A DNA stretch of 55,356 nucleotides from Lactonifactor longoviformis DSM 17459 (GCF_900129135.1 NZ_FQVI01000029.1:1-55356), one strand, 5' to 3'. Numbered from the stretch's first letter, positions 43,940 to 52,857 are shown. Notes: generated by a model not told the origin, from the letters alone. Made by a program: numbers and translations.

Positions 43940-45325
43940 CTACTTTATAAACCCAAACACATTCAGCAGCACAATCACTAATATCACCGGACAGATTACA
44001 CAGGCAGAAAATTTATCATACCAGGTTATTTTACCATCCCTTCCATCCTGCAGAAGCTCTTTCCCGTACCGATCCATCCCCCAAACCTTTACCGTGAAAA
44101 AGCAGATAAGCAGACAACCCAAAGGCATTAAAAAGTATCCGGTAAAGCAGTCCAGCCAGTCATAAAAATCATACATCTGAATCCCCGTAGCAAACGGCCA
44201 GGGCAGCTTTACATTCTTTAATGCCCCGAATCCAAGAGAGACAAAAATACTCAAAAAATATACTACACTAGAAGTTACGACCAGCGCTTTTTTGTGAGTT
44301 GTCTTCAAAATTTCCTGTACATATACCGTAGGTATCTCTATAACCGTGACGTATGTAGAAATCACCGCAAAAAACAGCGCTGCAAAAAACAGTGTCCCCA
44401 CGGCCCTTCCCCCCGGAAGATTGCCGAATATCATAGTCATTGCCTCGAACACCAAGGCTTTACCTGAAGTCATCTCCATACCGCTGCCAACCACTGATGG
44501 TATTACCAGAAGCCCTGCCACAAAGGCAACCATGGTATCACAAAAAATCACCATGAGAGAATCCTTCTTTATATTATGGGACTCTGGTATACTGGCCCCC
44601 AGCGTGGAATAGATCCCGCACCCTATCCCCACCGAAAACATTACCTGAGAGCAGACATCAGCAAAAACTTTCCAGGTAAAGTCATGAAAATCCGGTACCA
44701 GATAATACCTCAATCCCTTAGCCGCCCCTGGTATCTTAATCAATGCCCAGACGGCACAGGCAAGCAGAATAAAGAGCAAAGCAGGCATGATAACTTTAGA
44801 AACCTTTTCCACCAGCTCTGTAATTCCGCTGAATAACAGAAACACAACCAGAACCATAACAATCCCGGCATAAATATTAGGTGAGACGGCTTTTTCAATA
44901 TGCCGGTCAAAAAATGTACTGGGATCCGTCCCAAAATCAACCCCGGTTGCAAATGCCACAAGATACTTAAGCACCCATCCGCTGACAACAATATAAAATA
45001 CACCCACAAAAAATTCACAGAGTATATTGACAGCACCCACAAAACGGAATTTTTTATTTACGCTTCCGTAGTCCGCGGCCGCGTTGGACTTTCCATAGCG
45101 GCCCACAGTACTCTCCATCTTCACTATAGGATATCCAAACACCACCGACAGGATAATATACGCCACCAGAAAGGCGCCCCCTCCTCCTGCATAGGCGAGA
45201 TAAGGAAATCTCCATATATTCCCAAGTCCTATGGCTGCGCCAGCCGCAACCATAATATAGCCAAAACTATTCCCCCACTGAGCCTTCGTATGCTCCGGAT
45301 TACTCTCCAATTTAGTTTCTCTCAT
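43940..45325 (-). CDS. Neurotransmitter:sodium symporter (NSS) family amino-acid transporter
   Basis: A 461-residue membrane protein with 11-12 helices. The LeuT-type first helix reads 'GAAIGLGNIWRFPYLAYAGG', with the unwound GNIWRFP sodium/substrate site, and helix 6 contains 'MFSVGIGCGIYSTLGAS'. Bacterial members import amino acids (Leu, Trp, Tyr and others) with sodium. AAGGAGAA precedes the ATG. It is the last gene of the buk-ptb-MFS-NSS operon, so it probably brings in the amino acid that feeds the oxidative pathway. The substrate is inferred. Confidence 0.94.
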   Translation of the reverse strand: MRETKLESNPEHTKAQWGNSFGYIMVAAGAAIGLGNIWRFPYLAYAGGGGAFLVAYIILSVVFGYPIVKMESTVGRYGKSNAAADYGSVNKKFRFVGAVNILCEFFVGVFYIVVSGWVLKYLVAFATGVDFGTDPSTFFDRHIEKAVSPNIYAGIVMVLVVFLLFSGITELVEKVSKVIMPALLFILLACAVWALIKIPGAAKGLRYYLVPDFHDFTWKVFADVCSQVMFSVGIGCGIYSTLGASIPESHNIKKDSLMVIFCDTMVAFVAGLLVIPSVVGSGMEMTSGKALVFEAMTMIFGNLPGGRAVGTLFFAALFFAVISTYVTVIEIPTVYVQEILKTTHKKALVVTSSVVYFLSIFVSLGFGALKNVKLPWPFATGIQMYDFYDWLDCFTGYFLMPLGCLLICFFTVKVWGMDRYGKELLQDGRDGKITWYDKFSACVICPVILVIVLLNVFGFIK

Positions 45326-45374
45326 AGATCCTTCTCCTTTTTTCGGATTAAAAGATGCTGGCCGGCTTTCTATA

Positions 45375-46664
45375 TTAAGCGCTTTCTATATCAAGTTTTA
45401 CATCCTCTGCTTTTTTGCACTTTTTGGACATTCTGATAATCATAAAAGCCGCTCCAATTCCGATTACCAGAACTATAGTCTGAAATACAAACATATACGT
45501 ATAGGCAGTCTTCCCATAGTTATCCAGCCAATGCCCAAACAAAGTAAACTGAAACAAATCCGGGGAGAAGCCTAACGCTGCTGCAATTCCAATGGTAGAA
45601 GCAGTGTATTCCCTGGCAACTCCTGCTTCCGTAATCGTAGCATAATAGGCACCTCTTCCTACATATACAATCCCTGAAAGTACGATGGTAAGGGTAATAA
45701 GAACCACTGCATTTACTCCCGTCTTTGCATTCAGCAGATAGACAAACCCTAAGATTCCCACAATATACACGCCTATGAGTACCTTTGAGGGGGACTTGAT
45801 TTTGTCTGTCAGCCATCCTCCCACCGGCGCCCCAATAAGTGTCATGCCATGCTGTCTCAGGATCGCTACCCATCCGGTAAACACTACGGTAACCCCCAAT
45901 ACATCAGTAAAATAAGGGGTAAAATATGACATGGTAGTCAAAAATGAGTAAACTGCAAAGATACTGATTCCAACCAGCCATGTGGCAGGATTCTTAATAA
46001 TTACAAGAAAATCTTTTCCCAGATTCCCTTTCGGAGCCTCTGCAGGGGATACTTCTGCCTGAGACACTTTCTTCTTTTTCGGGTTATCCAGAACAAAGGC
46101 TACAATAGCTGTCAGGACAAAGGAAAGAAGTCCGATTCCAATAATAGCTGCCTTCATGCCTGCCACGCCTTCCAAAAATTTAACATATACAGCCATCATA
46201 ATAGCGTTAAAGATTATATTAAACAATCCGATCATAGATTCATTGATACCGAAAACCTTTCCCTGGTTCTCATCCGTGGCCAGCTCCCGCACAATCTTTA
46301 TGTGAGTGGGGTAATTCATAAACAGACTGGATACTGCGAATCCAATCCAGCAGATAACTGCCATCACATAGTTCGGGCTGATTACAAAGATTAATGACAG
46401 CACACCATTTAAAAACACAGATGCAACATACACATATTTATAATTGAATCGATCGGCTACCCATCCGCCGATAGGTGCGCCGAATATATTCCCGAAACCA
46501 TAGATGGTCAGAAGCAGACCCATCTGTACATTCGTCGCCCCAAGAAAATCCTGAAATGGATTATACCAGATATACTGTATAAACGGCACAATATAAACAA
46601 TTGACCAGCAGGCCCCCAGCACCACCAGGGTGAAAAGTACTTTAAAAGATAACTTTTTTTCCAA
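45375..46664 (-). CDS. Major facilitator superfamily transporter
   Basis: A 429-residue protein with twelve predicted helices and the MFS signature after helix 2 ('APIGGWVADRFNYKYV'), with its second-half echo ('APVGGWLTDKIKSPSKV'). The start is a TTG at 46664 preceded by AGGAGGAG at good spacing. It lies 17 bp after ptb and 49 bp before the NSS gene. It may export the short-chain acid produced or import a related amino or 2-oxo acid; sequence alone does not tell. Confidence 0.9.
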   Translation of the reverse strand: MEKKLSFKVLFTLVVLGACWSIVYIVPFIQYIWYNPFQDFLGATNVQMGLLLTIYGFGNIFGAPIGGWVADRFNYKYVYVASVFLNGVLSLIFVISPNYVMAVICWIGFAVSSLFMNYPTHIKIVRELATDENQGKVFGINESMIGLFNIIFNAIMMAVYVKFLEGVAGMKAAIIGIGLLSFVLTAIVAFVLDNPKKKKVSQAEVSPAEAPKGNLGKDFLVIIKNPATWLVGISIFAVYSFLTTMSYFTPYFTDVLGVTVVFTGWVAILRQHGMTLIGAPVGGWLTDKIKSPSKVLIGVYIVGILGFVYLLNAKTGVNAVVLITLTIVLSGIVYVGRGAYYATITEAGVAREYTASTIGIAAALGFSPDLFQFTLFGHWLDNYGKTAYTYMFVFQTIVLVIGIGAAFMIIRMSKKCKKAEDVKLDIESA

Positions 46665-46681
46665 TTTTCGCTCCTCCTCTT

Positions 46682-47578
46682 CTACTTGGCAGCTGCCAGA
46701 CAGGCCAAGGCAATAGAATTGATTTTAATTTCCGGTGTGTCAGATCGGGATCCGAGAATCACAGGGGCTGCAGCACCTAATACAATTCCCGCCCATTTTG
46801 CCTGATTAAAATGCAGCCAGGATTTCCCCATAATATTTCCCGCCTCTATATTAGGGAAGATCAGCAAATCTACATCCCCCGCTATTTTACTCTGAATACC
46901 CTTGTGTTCTGCCGCAGCTTTATCAAAAGCAATATCAAATGAAATGGGACCTTCCGGAATACAGGGAGGAATCTCTCCCTTTGCAGCCATCTCTGTTAAA
47001 GCTGCAGCCTCTACTGTGGAAATCACTTTTGGATCCAGCATTTCATTGGCTGTAAGGATGGCTGTCTTAGGCCGCTCCAGTCCAAACTTCTTCATTGCTT
47101 CCAGCGCATTGGTCATAATTACCTTTTTTTGTTCCAGATCCGGGGCCACATTAATCCCGCTGTCAGATGCATAGATAAGCTTGTGATACTGTGGCAGCTG
47201 GTAAACTGCAAGAAGGCTTAAAAGCCGGCCGGTCCGCAGTCCATATTCCTTGTTCAGAATTCCCCTCATATAAACCGCGGTATTCACAAGCCCTTTCATA
47301 AGAACATCCGCCTCCCGGTTATGTACCATAGTTACGGCCTTCACCAGAGATTCTTCCTCGCTGCTGCACCCTACAATCTCATAATTTTTAAAACCGATTT
47401 CTTCTCCAACTGCCGCTATTTTCTTTTCATTTCCCACGAGAATAGGATTGATAAATCCCATCTCTGCCGCATCTCTGACGGCTGTCATAACCGCCCGGTC
47501 CTCTGCGACTGCTACACATACCTTTCTGGGTTCTGTCCGCTTCACCTGATCCAGCAGGTCATCAAAATTTTTAAGCAT
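46682..47578 (-). CDS. ptb: Phosphate butyryltransferase (phosphotransbutyrylase)
   Basis: A 298-residue enzyme that exchanges CoA for phosphate on short-chain acyl-CoA, giving acyl-phosphate. It belongs to the phosphate acetyl/butyryltransferase family: 'ADVLMKGLVNTAVYMRGIL', 'LLSLLAVYQLPQYHK', 'IAGDVDLLIFPNIEAGNIM' and 'GIVLGAAAPVILGSRSD'. I choose the ATG at 47578, with GGAGGAG ahead, over one four codons earlier. It follows butyrate kinase by about 20 bp. The pair could use butyryl-, isobutyryl- or isovaleryl-CoA; the neighbouring 2-oxoacid oxidoreductase favours branched acyl groups. Confidence 0.93.
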   Translation of the reverse strand: MLKNFDDLLDQVKRTEPRKVCVAVAEDRAVMTAVRDAAEMGFINPILVGNEKKIAAVGEEIGFKNYEIVGCSSEEESLVKAVTMVHNREADVLMKGLVNTAVYMRGILNKEYGLRTGRLLSLLAVYQLPQYHKLIYASDSGINVAPDLEQKKVIMTNALEAMKKFGLERPKTAILTANEMLDPKVISTVEAAALTEMAAKGEIPPCIPEGPISFDIAFDKAAAEHKGIQSKIAGDVDLLIFPNIEAGNIMGKSWLHFNQAKWAGIVLGAAAPVILGSRSDTPEIKINSIALACLAAAK

Positions 47579-47599
47579 ACTCTCCTCCATTCCTCATCC

Positions 47600-48661
47600 C
47601 TACAGATACTCCTTCGCCTCTTCTTCATGATTCAGTACTCTTAGAGCTCCCAGCGCCAGCGCTTCCATCTCCATTTCCCCAGGTACCACCTCAATGGGGG
47701 CCAGGTAAGAGATTCTATCCGAAACCTCTGACACGACTTTCTGAGAATATGCAATTCCTCCTGTAAAAATTATTCTGTCAACCTTTCCTCTCAGGCTTGC
47801 TCCATAGAGTGCAATTTCCTTTGCCACCTGATAGGTAAACGCCCGGAAAATAAGGCCGGCTTTTTCATCCCCGCTCTCTGCCATTTCCTCTACCTCTACC
47901 ATATCCTTAGTTCCCAGGTAGTCATACATTCCTCCGCAGGAGCTAACCTTCCGGACCATCTCTTCCCGTGAATATCTGCCGGAATAGCATAGCTCGATCA
48001 GCTGATAGGTGAGAAGGCCGCCGCTGCGCTCCGGTGAGAAAGGCCCGTCAGTGCGTCCCCCGCTGCCGTCTATCATCCTGCCTTTTTCATGAGCCACAAT
48101 AGAGATGCCTGACCCCAGGTGGGCCACGATAAAGTTAAAGTCTTCATATCTCCCGCCCATTTTCTCTGCTGTCTTTCTTGCCACTGCTTTGTGGTTCAGG
48201 GCATGGAACCAGCTTTTTTTCTCTAGATCTGATATCCCTGTTATCCTTGCAACATCCTGCATCTCATCCACAGCTACAGGATCTACCACAAAGGATGGTG
48301 CGCCTATGGCATCCCCAATATTCCGTGCAATTACTGCCCCCAGATTCGAGGCGTGCTCTCCGTTTACAGCGTTCTTTAAGTCCTCTACCATACGGTCATT
48401 CACCCGGTAGGTTCCCCCCGGAACGGGACGCATAAGACCGCCTCTTCCCACCACACAGGCAAAGGAATCTAAGGAATGACCCGCTTCTTCCAGCATTTTT
48501 GTAATGATACCTGTCCGGTATTCATATTCATCAAAAACTGTAGGAAATGGCTGTAAATCCTCTCCCGTATGCTTTATGTTCCTCTTCAGAATTTCCTGTC
48601 TGTCTTCAAAGACAGAAAATTTAGTAGAGGAACCCCCGGGATTAATCACTAAAATCTTCAT
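47600..48661 (-). CDS. buk: Butyrate kinase (short/branched-chain fatty acid kinase)
   Basis: A 353-residue ASKHA-fold kinase that makes ATP from acyl-phosphate and ADP, releasing the free acid. Family marks are 'VINPGGSSTKFSVFED', 'ACVVGRGGLMRPVPGGTYR', 'FIVAHLGSGISIVAHEKG' and 'RIIFTGGIAYSQKVV'. The length is usual. GAGGATG precedes the ATG. It is first in its operon, behind a consensus promoter whose start site is covered by the putative IclR operator. With ptb it gives substrate-level phosphorylation at the end of amino-acid oxidation. Confidence 0.95.
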   Translation of the reverse strand: MKILVINPGGSSTKFSVFEDRQEILKRNIKHTGEDLQPFPTVFDEYEYRTGIITKMLEEAGHSLDSFACVVGRGGLMRPVPGGTYRVNDRMVEDLKNAVNGEHASNLGAVIARNIGDAIGAPSFVVDPVAVDEMQDVARITGISDLEKKSWFHALNHKAVARKTAEKMGGRYEDFNFIVAHLGSGISIVAHEKGRMIDGSGGRTDGPFSPERSGGLLTYQLIELCYSGRYSREEMVRKVSSCGGMYDYLGTKDMVEVEEMAESGDEKAGLIFRAFTYQVAKEIALYGASLRGKVDRIIFTGGIAYSQKVVSEVSDRISYLAPIEVVPGEMEMEALALGALRVLNHEEEAKEYL

Positions 48662-48702
48662 GTTCCATCCTCACTTCTCAGTACATACTTTTGATTATGG
48701 AT

Positions 48703-48728
48703 GTTCTAGCTAATGGAACATAGTTCTA
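48703..48728. promoter_or_regulatory. Putative IclR operator at the buk promoter (palindrome plus half-site)
   Basis: TGGAACATAGTTCTA (48714-48728) is a near-perfect dyad lying at about +3 to +17 of the buk transcript. A second GTTCTA half-site (48703-48708) lies exactly 20 bp further downstream in the direction of transcription. The same arrangement occurs at the ferredoxin-oxidoreductase promoter. Confidence 0.75.
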
Positions 48729-48737
48729 TTATTGTTT

Positions 48738-48767
48738 AGTGTAGCACCTCTTCTTTCCCGATGTCAA
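48738..48767 (-). promoter_or_regulatory. Promoter of the buk-ptb-MFS-NSS operon
   Basis: Minus-strand TTGACA (48762-48767) and TACACT (48738-48743) are 18 bp apart. Confidence 0.75.
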
Positions 48768-48805
48768 TTCCTTTTTTGTCCCCTTTGCTGACTTTCATGA
48801 TTTTG

Positions 48806-48851
48806 CACAAAAATAAAGCATGCTCTCTGGTAATTAAACCAAAGGCATGCT
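48806..48851 (-). terminator. Terminator after the IclR gene
   Basis: On the minus strand AGCATGC-CTTTGGT pairs with ACCAGAG-GCATGCT around a short AT loop, followed by TTATTTTTG. It lies 11 bp after the stop codon and insulates the buk promoter. Confidence 0.82.
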
Positions 48852-48861
48852 ATATTCTTCT

Positions 48862-49632
48862 TTACCTTAAACTGTTGGAAATCTCCCGGGTAACCTGGCA
48901 GAGCCTGTCTATTTTTCTCTGAAAGGTCTCATCCTTAATTCTGCTGGTTGGACCAGATAGGCTTATGGCAGCTACTGCATACTGTCCATTTTTGAGAATC
49001 GGAGCTCCAATACAGGTAAGTCCCATTTCCCGCTCTTCATCATCAACTGCAAACCCCTGCTGCCTCACCTTCTCCAGTTCCTTTTCCAGTGCTTCCCTTG
49101 TCATTATGGTATGCTCTGTATACTTTATCATGGGCCGCTGATCATAGATCGAGAGATCAATGTTCTCGCTGAATGCTAAAAGGCATTTGCCCACTGCCGC
49201 ACAGTGACAGTCATTGCGGGATCCTACCTCGGAGTTGAACCTGAGAATCTGGTTGTTCTCCTCCTTGTATATCATGACACTCCGATAAATGTCCTTCTCG
49301 TTTCTTTCAAGAATTGAGACATTCACCGCCTCATTAAACTCATCATGAAGAGCTTTGGCATACGGCTTAACCAGCTTTTGAATTCCTATTTTTTCTCCAA
49401 TGCTGGTGCCCATAATGTACAGACGGATTCCAAGAGAATACTTTTCTGTCTCTGGATTTTTTGTCACAAAGCCCTTTGCCTCTAATGTTGCCAGAGTTCT
49501 GAATACAGTACTTTTATAGACTCCCATATCTTCACTGATTTTAGTTATAGACACCTCAGTGCCCGCATTATACATATAAATCAGCATATCCAGCGCCCGA
49601 TCCACCGCATTTATGATATTTATATCTGTCAT
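48862..49632 (-). CDS. IclR-family transcriptional regulator
   Basis: A 256-residue regulator. The N-terminal winged helix reads 'SITKISEDMGVYKSTVFRTL' and 'LEAKGFVTKNPETEKYSLG'. The C-terminal effector domain has 'NDCHCAAVGKCLLAF', 'VDDEEREMGLTCIGAPI' and 'AVAAISLSGPTSRI'. I start at 49632, where GGGAGGTG precedes the ATG. It sits between the buk operon and the divergent 2-oxoacid oxidoreductase operon. Identical palindromes at both operon start sites make it the likely repressor of both. The effector is probably an amino acid, 2-oxoacid or acyl-CoA of the pathway; this is inference. Confidence 0.93.
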   Translation of the reverse strand: MTDINIINAVDRALDMLIYMYNAGTEVSITKISEDMGVYKSTVFRTLATLEAKGFVTKNPETEKYSLGIRLYIMGTSIGEKIGIQKLVKPYAKALHDEFNEAVNVSILERNEKDIYRSVMIYKEENNQILRFNSEVGSRNDCHCAAVGKCLLAFSENIDLSIYDQRPMIKYTEHTIMTREALEKELEKVRQQGFAVDDEEREMGLTCIGAPILKNGQYAVAAISLSGPTSRIKDETFQRKIDRLCQVTREISNSLR

Positions 49633-49823
49633 AAAATCACCTCCCTCCATCCTGCAGCTTTTTCGTCACTTATCTTTGACACTACCACAAAGTATTTTAA
49701 ATTTCAATTATTTTTTCTGTATCTATGTTTTTATCCTTCAATGGGTATCCCTGCGTTTTTGTGCACATTATACATAAAAATAATTAATTATTATCCATTT
49801 TTCATAATTTTAACAAAATGATA

Positions 49824-49853
49824 TTGACAAAATAAAGTCGTGGTGGGTATAAT
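49824..49853 (+). promoter_or_regulatory. Promoter of the 2-oxoacid:ferredoxin oxidoreductase operon
   Basis: Consensus TTGACA (49824-49829) and TATAAT (49848-49853) are 18 bp apart, as at the buk promoter. Confidence 0.85.
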
Positions 49854-49864
49854 GCAGTTGATTA

Positions 49865-49890
49865 TGGAACATAGTTCTAGTGTTTGGAAC
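49865..49890. promoter_or_regulatory. Putative IclR operator at the oxidoreductase promoter (palindrome plus half-site)
   Basis: TGGAACATAGTTCTA (49865-49879), identical to the buk site, lies at about +5 to +19. A further TGGAAC half-site (49885-49890) starts exactly 20 bp downstream. The position overlaps early transcription, as expected for repression. Confidence 0.78.
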
Positions 49891-49933
49891 AAAGCTATGA
49901 AACTAACAAAGGAAACTTTTAGGAGGTATTTCA

Positions 49934-50149
49934 ATGAAAGTTACAGTGAAATCGGCCAGATGCAAGGAATGCGGACTCTGTTATTCCTTCTGTCCGAAAG
50001 GAGCCATCAGCTTTTCCCAGGATACCAATGCCTCAGGCTACCATCCTGTTATGGTAGATGATGAAAAGTGCATTGGCTGCGGAACCTGTTATATAACATG
50101 TCCGGATGGCGTCTTTCACGTTTTAAAGAGTGAAAGGGGGGTTTTATAA
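49934..50149 (+). CDS. 2-oxoacid:ferredoxin oxidoreductase, ferredoxin-like delta subunit
   Basis: A 71-residue two-cluster ferredoxin with 'CKECGLCYSFCPKG' and 'CIGCGTCYITCPDG', each binding a 4Fe-4S cluster. It carries electrons between the TPP-bearing beta subunit and free ferredoxin. TTAGGAGGT precedes the ATG, and the next gene begins directly after its stop. This is the first gene of the four-gene operon, an order typical of Vor/Kor-type enzymes. Confidence 0.92.
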   Translation: MKVTVKSARCKECGLCYSFCPKGAISFSQDTNASGYHPVMVDDEKCIGCGTCYITCPDGVFHVLKSERGVL

Positions 50150-51208
50150 ATGGCAGAAATGATGAAGGGAAATGTGGCTATCGCTGAAGCAGCTGTCCGT
50201 GCGGGTGTCCGGTTCTACGCAGGCTATCCCATTACCCCATCCAGTGAAATTATGGAGTATTTATCCTGGCGTCTCTCTGAAGTGGGAGGATCGTTTGTCC
50301 AGGCGGAAAGTGAGCTTGCAGGAATTAATATGGTCTTTGGTGCTTCCAGCTGCGGAGTCAGGGCCATGACTGCCTCATCAGGGCCGGGTATCAGCCTGAA
50401 GCAGGAAGGTATCTCTGCTCTCTCTGATGAGGAGCTTCCCGCACTCGTAATCAATATGGTACGTTACGGAAACGGCCTGGGAACCCTATTTTCCTCCCAG
50501 TGCGATTATCACCGGGAAACTCACGGAGGCGGACACGGCGATTACCGTTGTATCGTTCTATCCCCATCCAGTATTCAGGAGGCAGTGGATCTAATCCCCA
50601 CGGCCTATGAACTGGGAGAAAAATACCGGGTGGTAGTGGTACTTATGTCCGAAGGAGCTCTGGGACAGATGATGGAACCCGTTGAACTTCCCGAATTTCT
50701 GGAACCCAAAAAGAATTACTGGGGTTTTGACGGAAAATATTCTTATAAAAAAATAGGTATCTTTGACAGAGACTCTATGAAAGAGGCTGTAGAATTAAAC
50801 AAAAAATATGCAGAGATAAAAGAAAAAGAACAGCGTTGGGAATCCGAGGGGTTGGAGGATGCCGACTATGTATTCGTGGCATATGGTCTTCCCGGCAGAA
50901 GTACATTGGGAGCGGTCCGGAGCCTGAGAGATCAGGGGTATAAAGTGGGTCTCATCCGGCCAATTACCACATGGCCCTTCCCTGAGAATGCATTCCGGGA
51001 GGTGAATCCAAAGGTAAAAGCAATGATCACTGTAGAGGCAAATGCAACCGGACAGCTGGTGGACGATGTTGCTCTCTACACGAAAAAAATACTAAAGAGC
51101 GATATACCTGTATACGCACTTCCATTTGTCTATGGTGTGCCCCCCATGAAGGAGATCCAGAATAAATTCCGGCAGATTCTTGCCGATGAGATAAAGGAGG
51201 TATACTGA
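50150..51208 (+). CDS. 2-oxoacid:ferredoxin oxidoreductase alpha subunit (VorB/KorA-like)
   Basis: A 352-residue alpha subunit (pyrimidine-binding plus core domains) with 'FYAGYPITPSSEIMEYL', 'VQAESELAGINMVFGAS' and 'TASSGPGISLKQEG', the pattern of VorB and KorA. The complex oxidatively decarboxylates 2-oxoacids to acyl-CoA, reducing ferredoxin. The branched-chain (2-oxoisovalerate) and 2-oxoglutarate enzymes are close relatives; the ptb-buk operon next door favours a branched-chain or similar substrate. AAGGGGGG lies just ahead of the ATG. Confidence 0.93.
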   Translation: MAEMMKGNVAIAEAAVRAGVRFYAGYPITPSSEIMEYLSWRLSEVGGSFVQAESELAGINMVFGASSCGVRAMTASSGPGISLKQEGISALSDEELPALVINMVRYGNGLGTLFSSQCDYHRETHGGGHGDYRCIVLSPSSIQEAVDLIPTAYELGEKYRVVVVLMSEGALGQMMEPVELPEFLEPKKNYWGFDGKYSYKKIGIFDRDSMKEAVELNKKYAEIKEKEQRWESEGLEDADYVFVAYGLPGRSTLGAVRSLRDQGYKVGLIRPITTWPFPENAFREVNPKVKAMITVEANATGQLVDDVALYTKKILKSDIPVYALPFVYGVPPMKEIQNKFRQILADEIKEVY

Positions 51209-51209
51209 T

Positions 51210-51956
51210 ATGCCAGCAGAAAGAAAAGTGCCGGAAATGATAGACCGGCCCATGAGCTTTTGCCCAGGCTGCGGACATGGTATCATTATCCGCCTGATTT
51301 GCGAGTGTCTGGAAGAACTGGGGCAGGATCAGAATGTGATTTTTCCCATAGGGGTAGGATGTTCTTCCAATCTGGGAGGAGGACTGGTGGCAGACCGGCT
51401 TCACTGTCTGCACGGGAGAGCAGGAGCAGTTGCCACAGGTATCAAAAGAGTGAATCCCGATAACCTTGTAATCACGTATCAGGGAGACGGGGATGCCTAC
51501 AGTATAGGAATTGCAGAAACAACCAATGCGGCCTACCGCAACGAAAATATAACAGTAATAACAGTAAATAATACCAATTTTGGTATGACCGGAGGGCAGA
51601 TGAGCCTGACTACTATGGAGGGACAAAAGACTTCAACGACTGTTCATGGACGCGATTGTTCTGTCACAGGCTTTCCTATCCGTTTCCCTGAACTGGTTGC
51701 TTCCCAGTTTCATCCTGCCTATGTAGCCAGAGGTTCTGTCAGCAGCCCCGCTAATATTAAAAAGACAAAGGGATACATAAAGAAAGCACTTCAGGCCCAG
51801 ATAAACAGGGAAGGATACTCTATGGTGGAAGTCATGTCTCCATGTCCTGTAAACTGGGGAATGAAGCCTATTCAGGCTATGGAACGGATCAATAATGACC
51901 TGATCTCTTACTATCCTCTGGGAGAATTTACAGAAAAAGGAGGAGAAACCAGATGA
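51210..51956 (+). CDS. 2-oxoacid:ferredoxin oxidoreductase beta subunit (TPP-binding)
   Basis: A 248-residue thiamine-diphosphate subunit with 'SFCPGCGHGIIIRL' and the TPP/Mg motif from 'YQGDGDAYSIGIAE' to 'NNTNFGMTGGQMS'. It holds the catalytic cofactor that attacks the 2-oxoacid. AAGGAGGT precedes the start, one base after the alpha stop, and its end overlaps the gamma gene by 4 bp. The length matches VorA/KorB proteins, which lack the cysteine-rich C-terminal tail of pyruvate enzymes. Confidence 0.93.
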   Translation: MPAERKVPEMIDRPMSFCPGCGHGIIIRLICECLEELGQDQNVIFPIGVGCSSNLGGGLVADRLHCLHGRAGAVATGIKRVNPDNLVITYQGDGDAYSIGIAETTNAAYRNENITVITVNNTNFGMTGGQMSLTTMEGQKTSTTVHGRDCSVTGFPIRFPELVASQFHPAYVARGSVSSPANIKKTKGYIKKALQAQINREGYSMVEVMSPCPVNWGMKPIQAMERINNDLISYYPLGEFTEKGGETR

Positions 51957-52486
51957 AAGAAGTAGTATGTGCCGGGTCCGGCGGACAGGGCGTACTTACC
52001 TGCGGGCTTATTCTGTCAGATATTGCTGTAAGAGAGGGACAGAATGCCACATGGTGTCCATCCTATGGTTCTGCCATGCGGGGGGGAACTGCCAATTGTA
52101 CAGTGAAATTCGGCAAAGATGTAATCTACAATCCGCAGCAGGAAGAGCCAGACGTTCTTATTGTTATGAACAACCCTTCTTTTGAGATGTTTATTAAGAT
52201 TGTCGCGCCAAATGGCATGGCAGTGGTTGGGGATATGGTTACCTGCGATACCACAGTACGCCCTGATGTAACCATTGTAAAAGTGCCCTGCTCTGCCATT
52301 GCAGACGAACTCGGAAATGCAAGAAGTGCTAACATTGTCATGACCGGCGCCGCTGTAAAAGCTATGGGCGATTTCTCAAAAGAGGAAGCCATTGCTGCCA
52401 TGAATGCAATGTTTGCCAAAAAGGGAAAAAGTAAATTTGAGGAAGCTAATAAGAAAGCTTTCAAGGCTGGATATGCCGCCGTGTAA
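51953..52486 (+). CDS. 2-oxoacid:ferredoxin oxidoreductase gamma subunit
   Basis: A 177-residue gamma subunit with 'AGSGGQGVLTCGLILSDIA' and 'CPSYGSAMRGGTANCTV', the standard motifs for CoA-related docking in this enzyme family. It completes the delta-alpha-beta-gamma set. AAAGGAGGA precedes the ATG inside the beta gene. A palindrome resembling the IclR operator lies 47 bp after its stop. Confidence 0.93.
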   Translation: MKEVVCAGSGGQGVLTCGLILSDIAVREGQNATWCPSYGSAMRGGTANCTVKFGKDVIYNPQQEEPDVLIVMNNPSFEMFIKIVAPNGMAVVGDMVTCDTTVRPDVTIVKVPCSAIADELGNARSANIVMTGAAVKAMGDFSKEEAIAAMNAMFAKKGKSKFEEANKKAFKAGYAAV

Positions 52487-52532
52487 CTAACTCTGCAGAA
52501 GGCATATTAGTAAAAATGACGAAGATTAAAAA

Positions 52533-52547
52533 TAGAACATTGTTCCA
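52533..52547. promoter_or_regulatory. Third copy of the IclR-like palindrome
   Basis: TAGAACATTGTTCCA is the inverted form of the operator with a two-base change in the centre (TGGAACAATGTTCTA). It has five A before and five T after, so it could also act as a weak terminator for the oxidoreductase operon. No 20-bp-spaced half-site is present. Confidence 0.5.
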
Positions 52548-52695
52548 TTTTTAATTATAAAACATCCTTTTTCTTCGATAAATTTTATAAGTTTTGCACT
52601 AATATTGGAAATCACTTCTAATATTTTGCATAACACAGCCTTTATTTTGAAATTGTATGTCAAATATTTTTGTGAAAATGCAAGCAAAAATTTCT

Positions 52696-52724
52696 TTGAC
52701 ATTTTAAAAGGGCTGTGGTACTTT
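52696..52724 (+). promoter_or_regulatory. Probable promoter of the glutamate/leucine dehydrogenase gene
   Basis: TTGACA (52696-52701) and TACTTT (52719-52724) are 17 bp apart, 134 bp before the start codon. Confidence 0.6.
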
Positions 52725-52730
52725 AAAGAA

Positions 52731-52779
52731 AAGGATGTTGTCTGTTCCGTAAAAAGAGCAGGACATACATCCTTTTTTT
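52731..52779 (+). terminator. Terminator-like hairpin in the dehydrogenase leader
   Basis: AAGGATGT pairs with ACATCCTT, and TGTC...GAGCAGGACA gives further inner pairing, followed by seven T. It begins at the expected transcription start and lies 79 bases before the coding region, so it may be an attenuator, or the end of read-through from upstream. A perfect AATCATGCGCATGATT dyad follows at about 52791-52806. Confidence 0.65.
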
Positions 52780-52857
52780 AACAAAATGAGAAATCATGCG
52801 CATGATTCCATAAAAGTACAAGGGTGTGTAGGAAAACAAATAAAGGAGGATTTTTGA

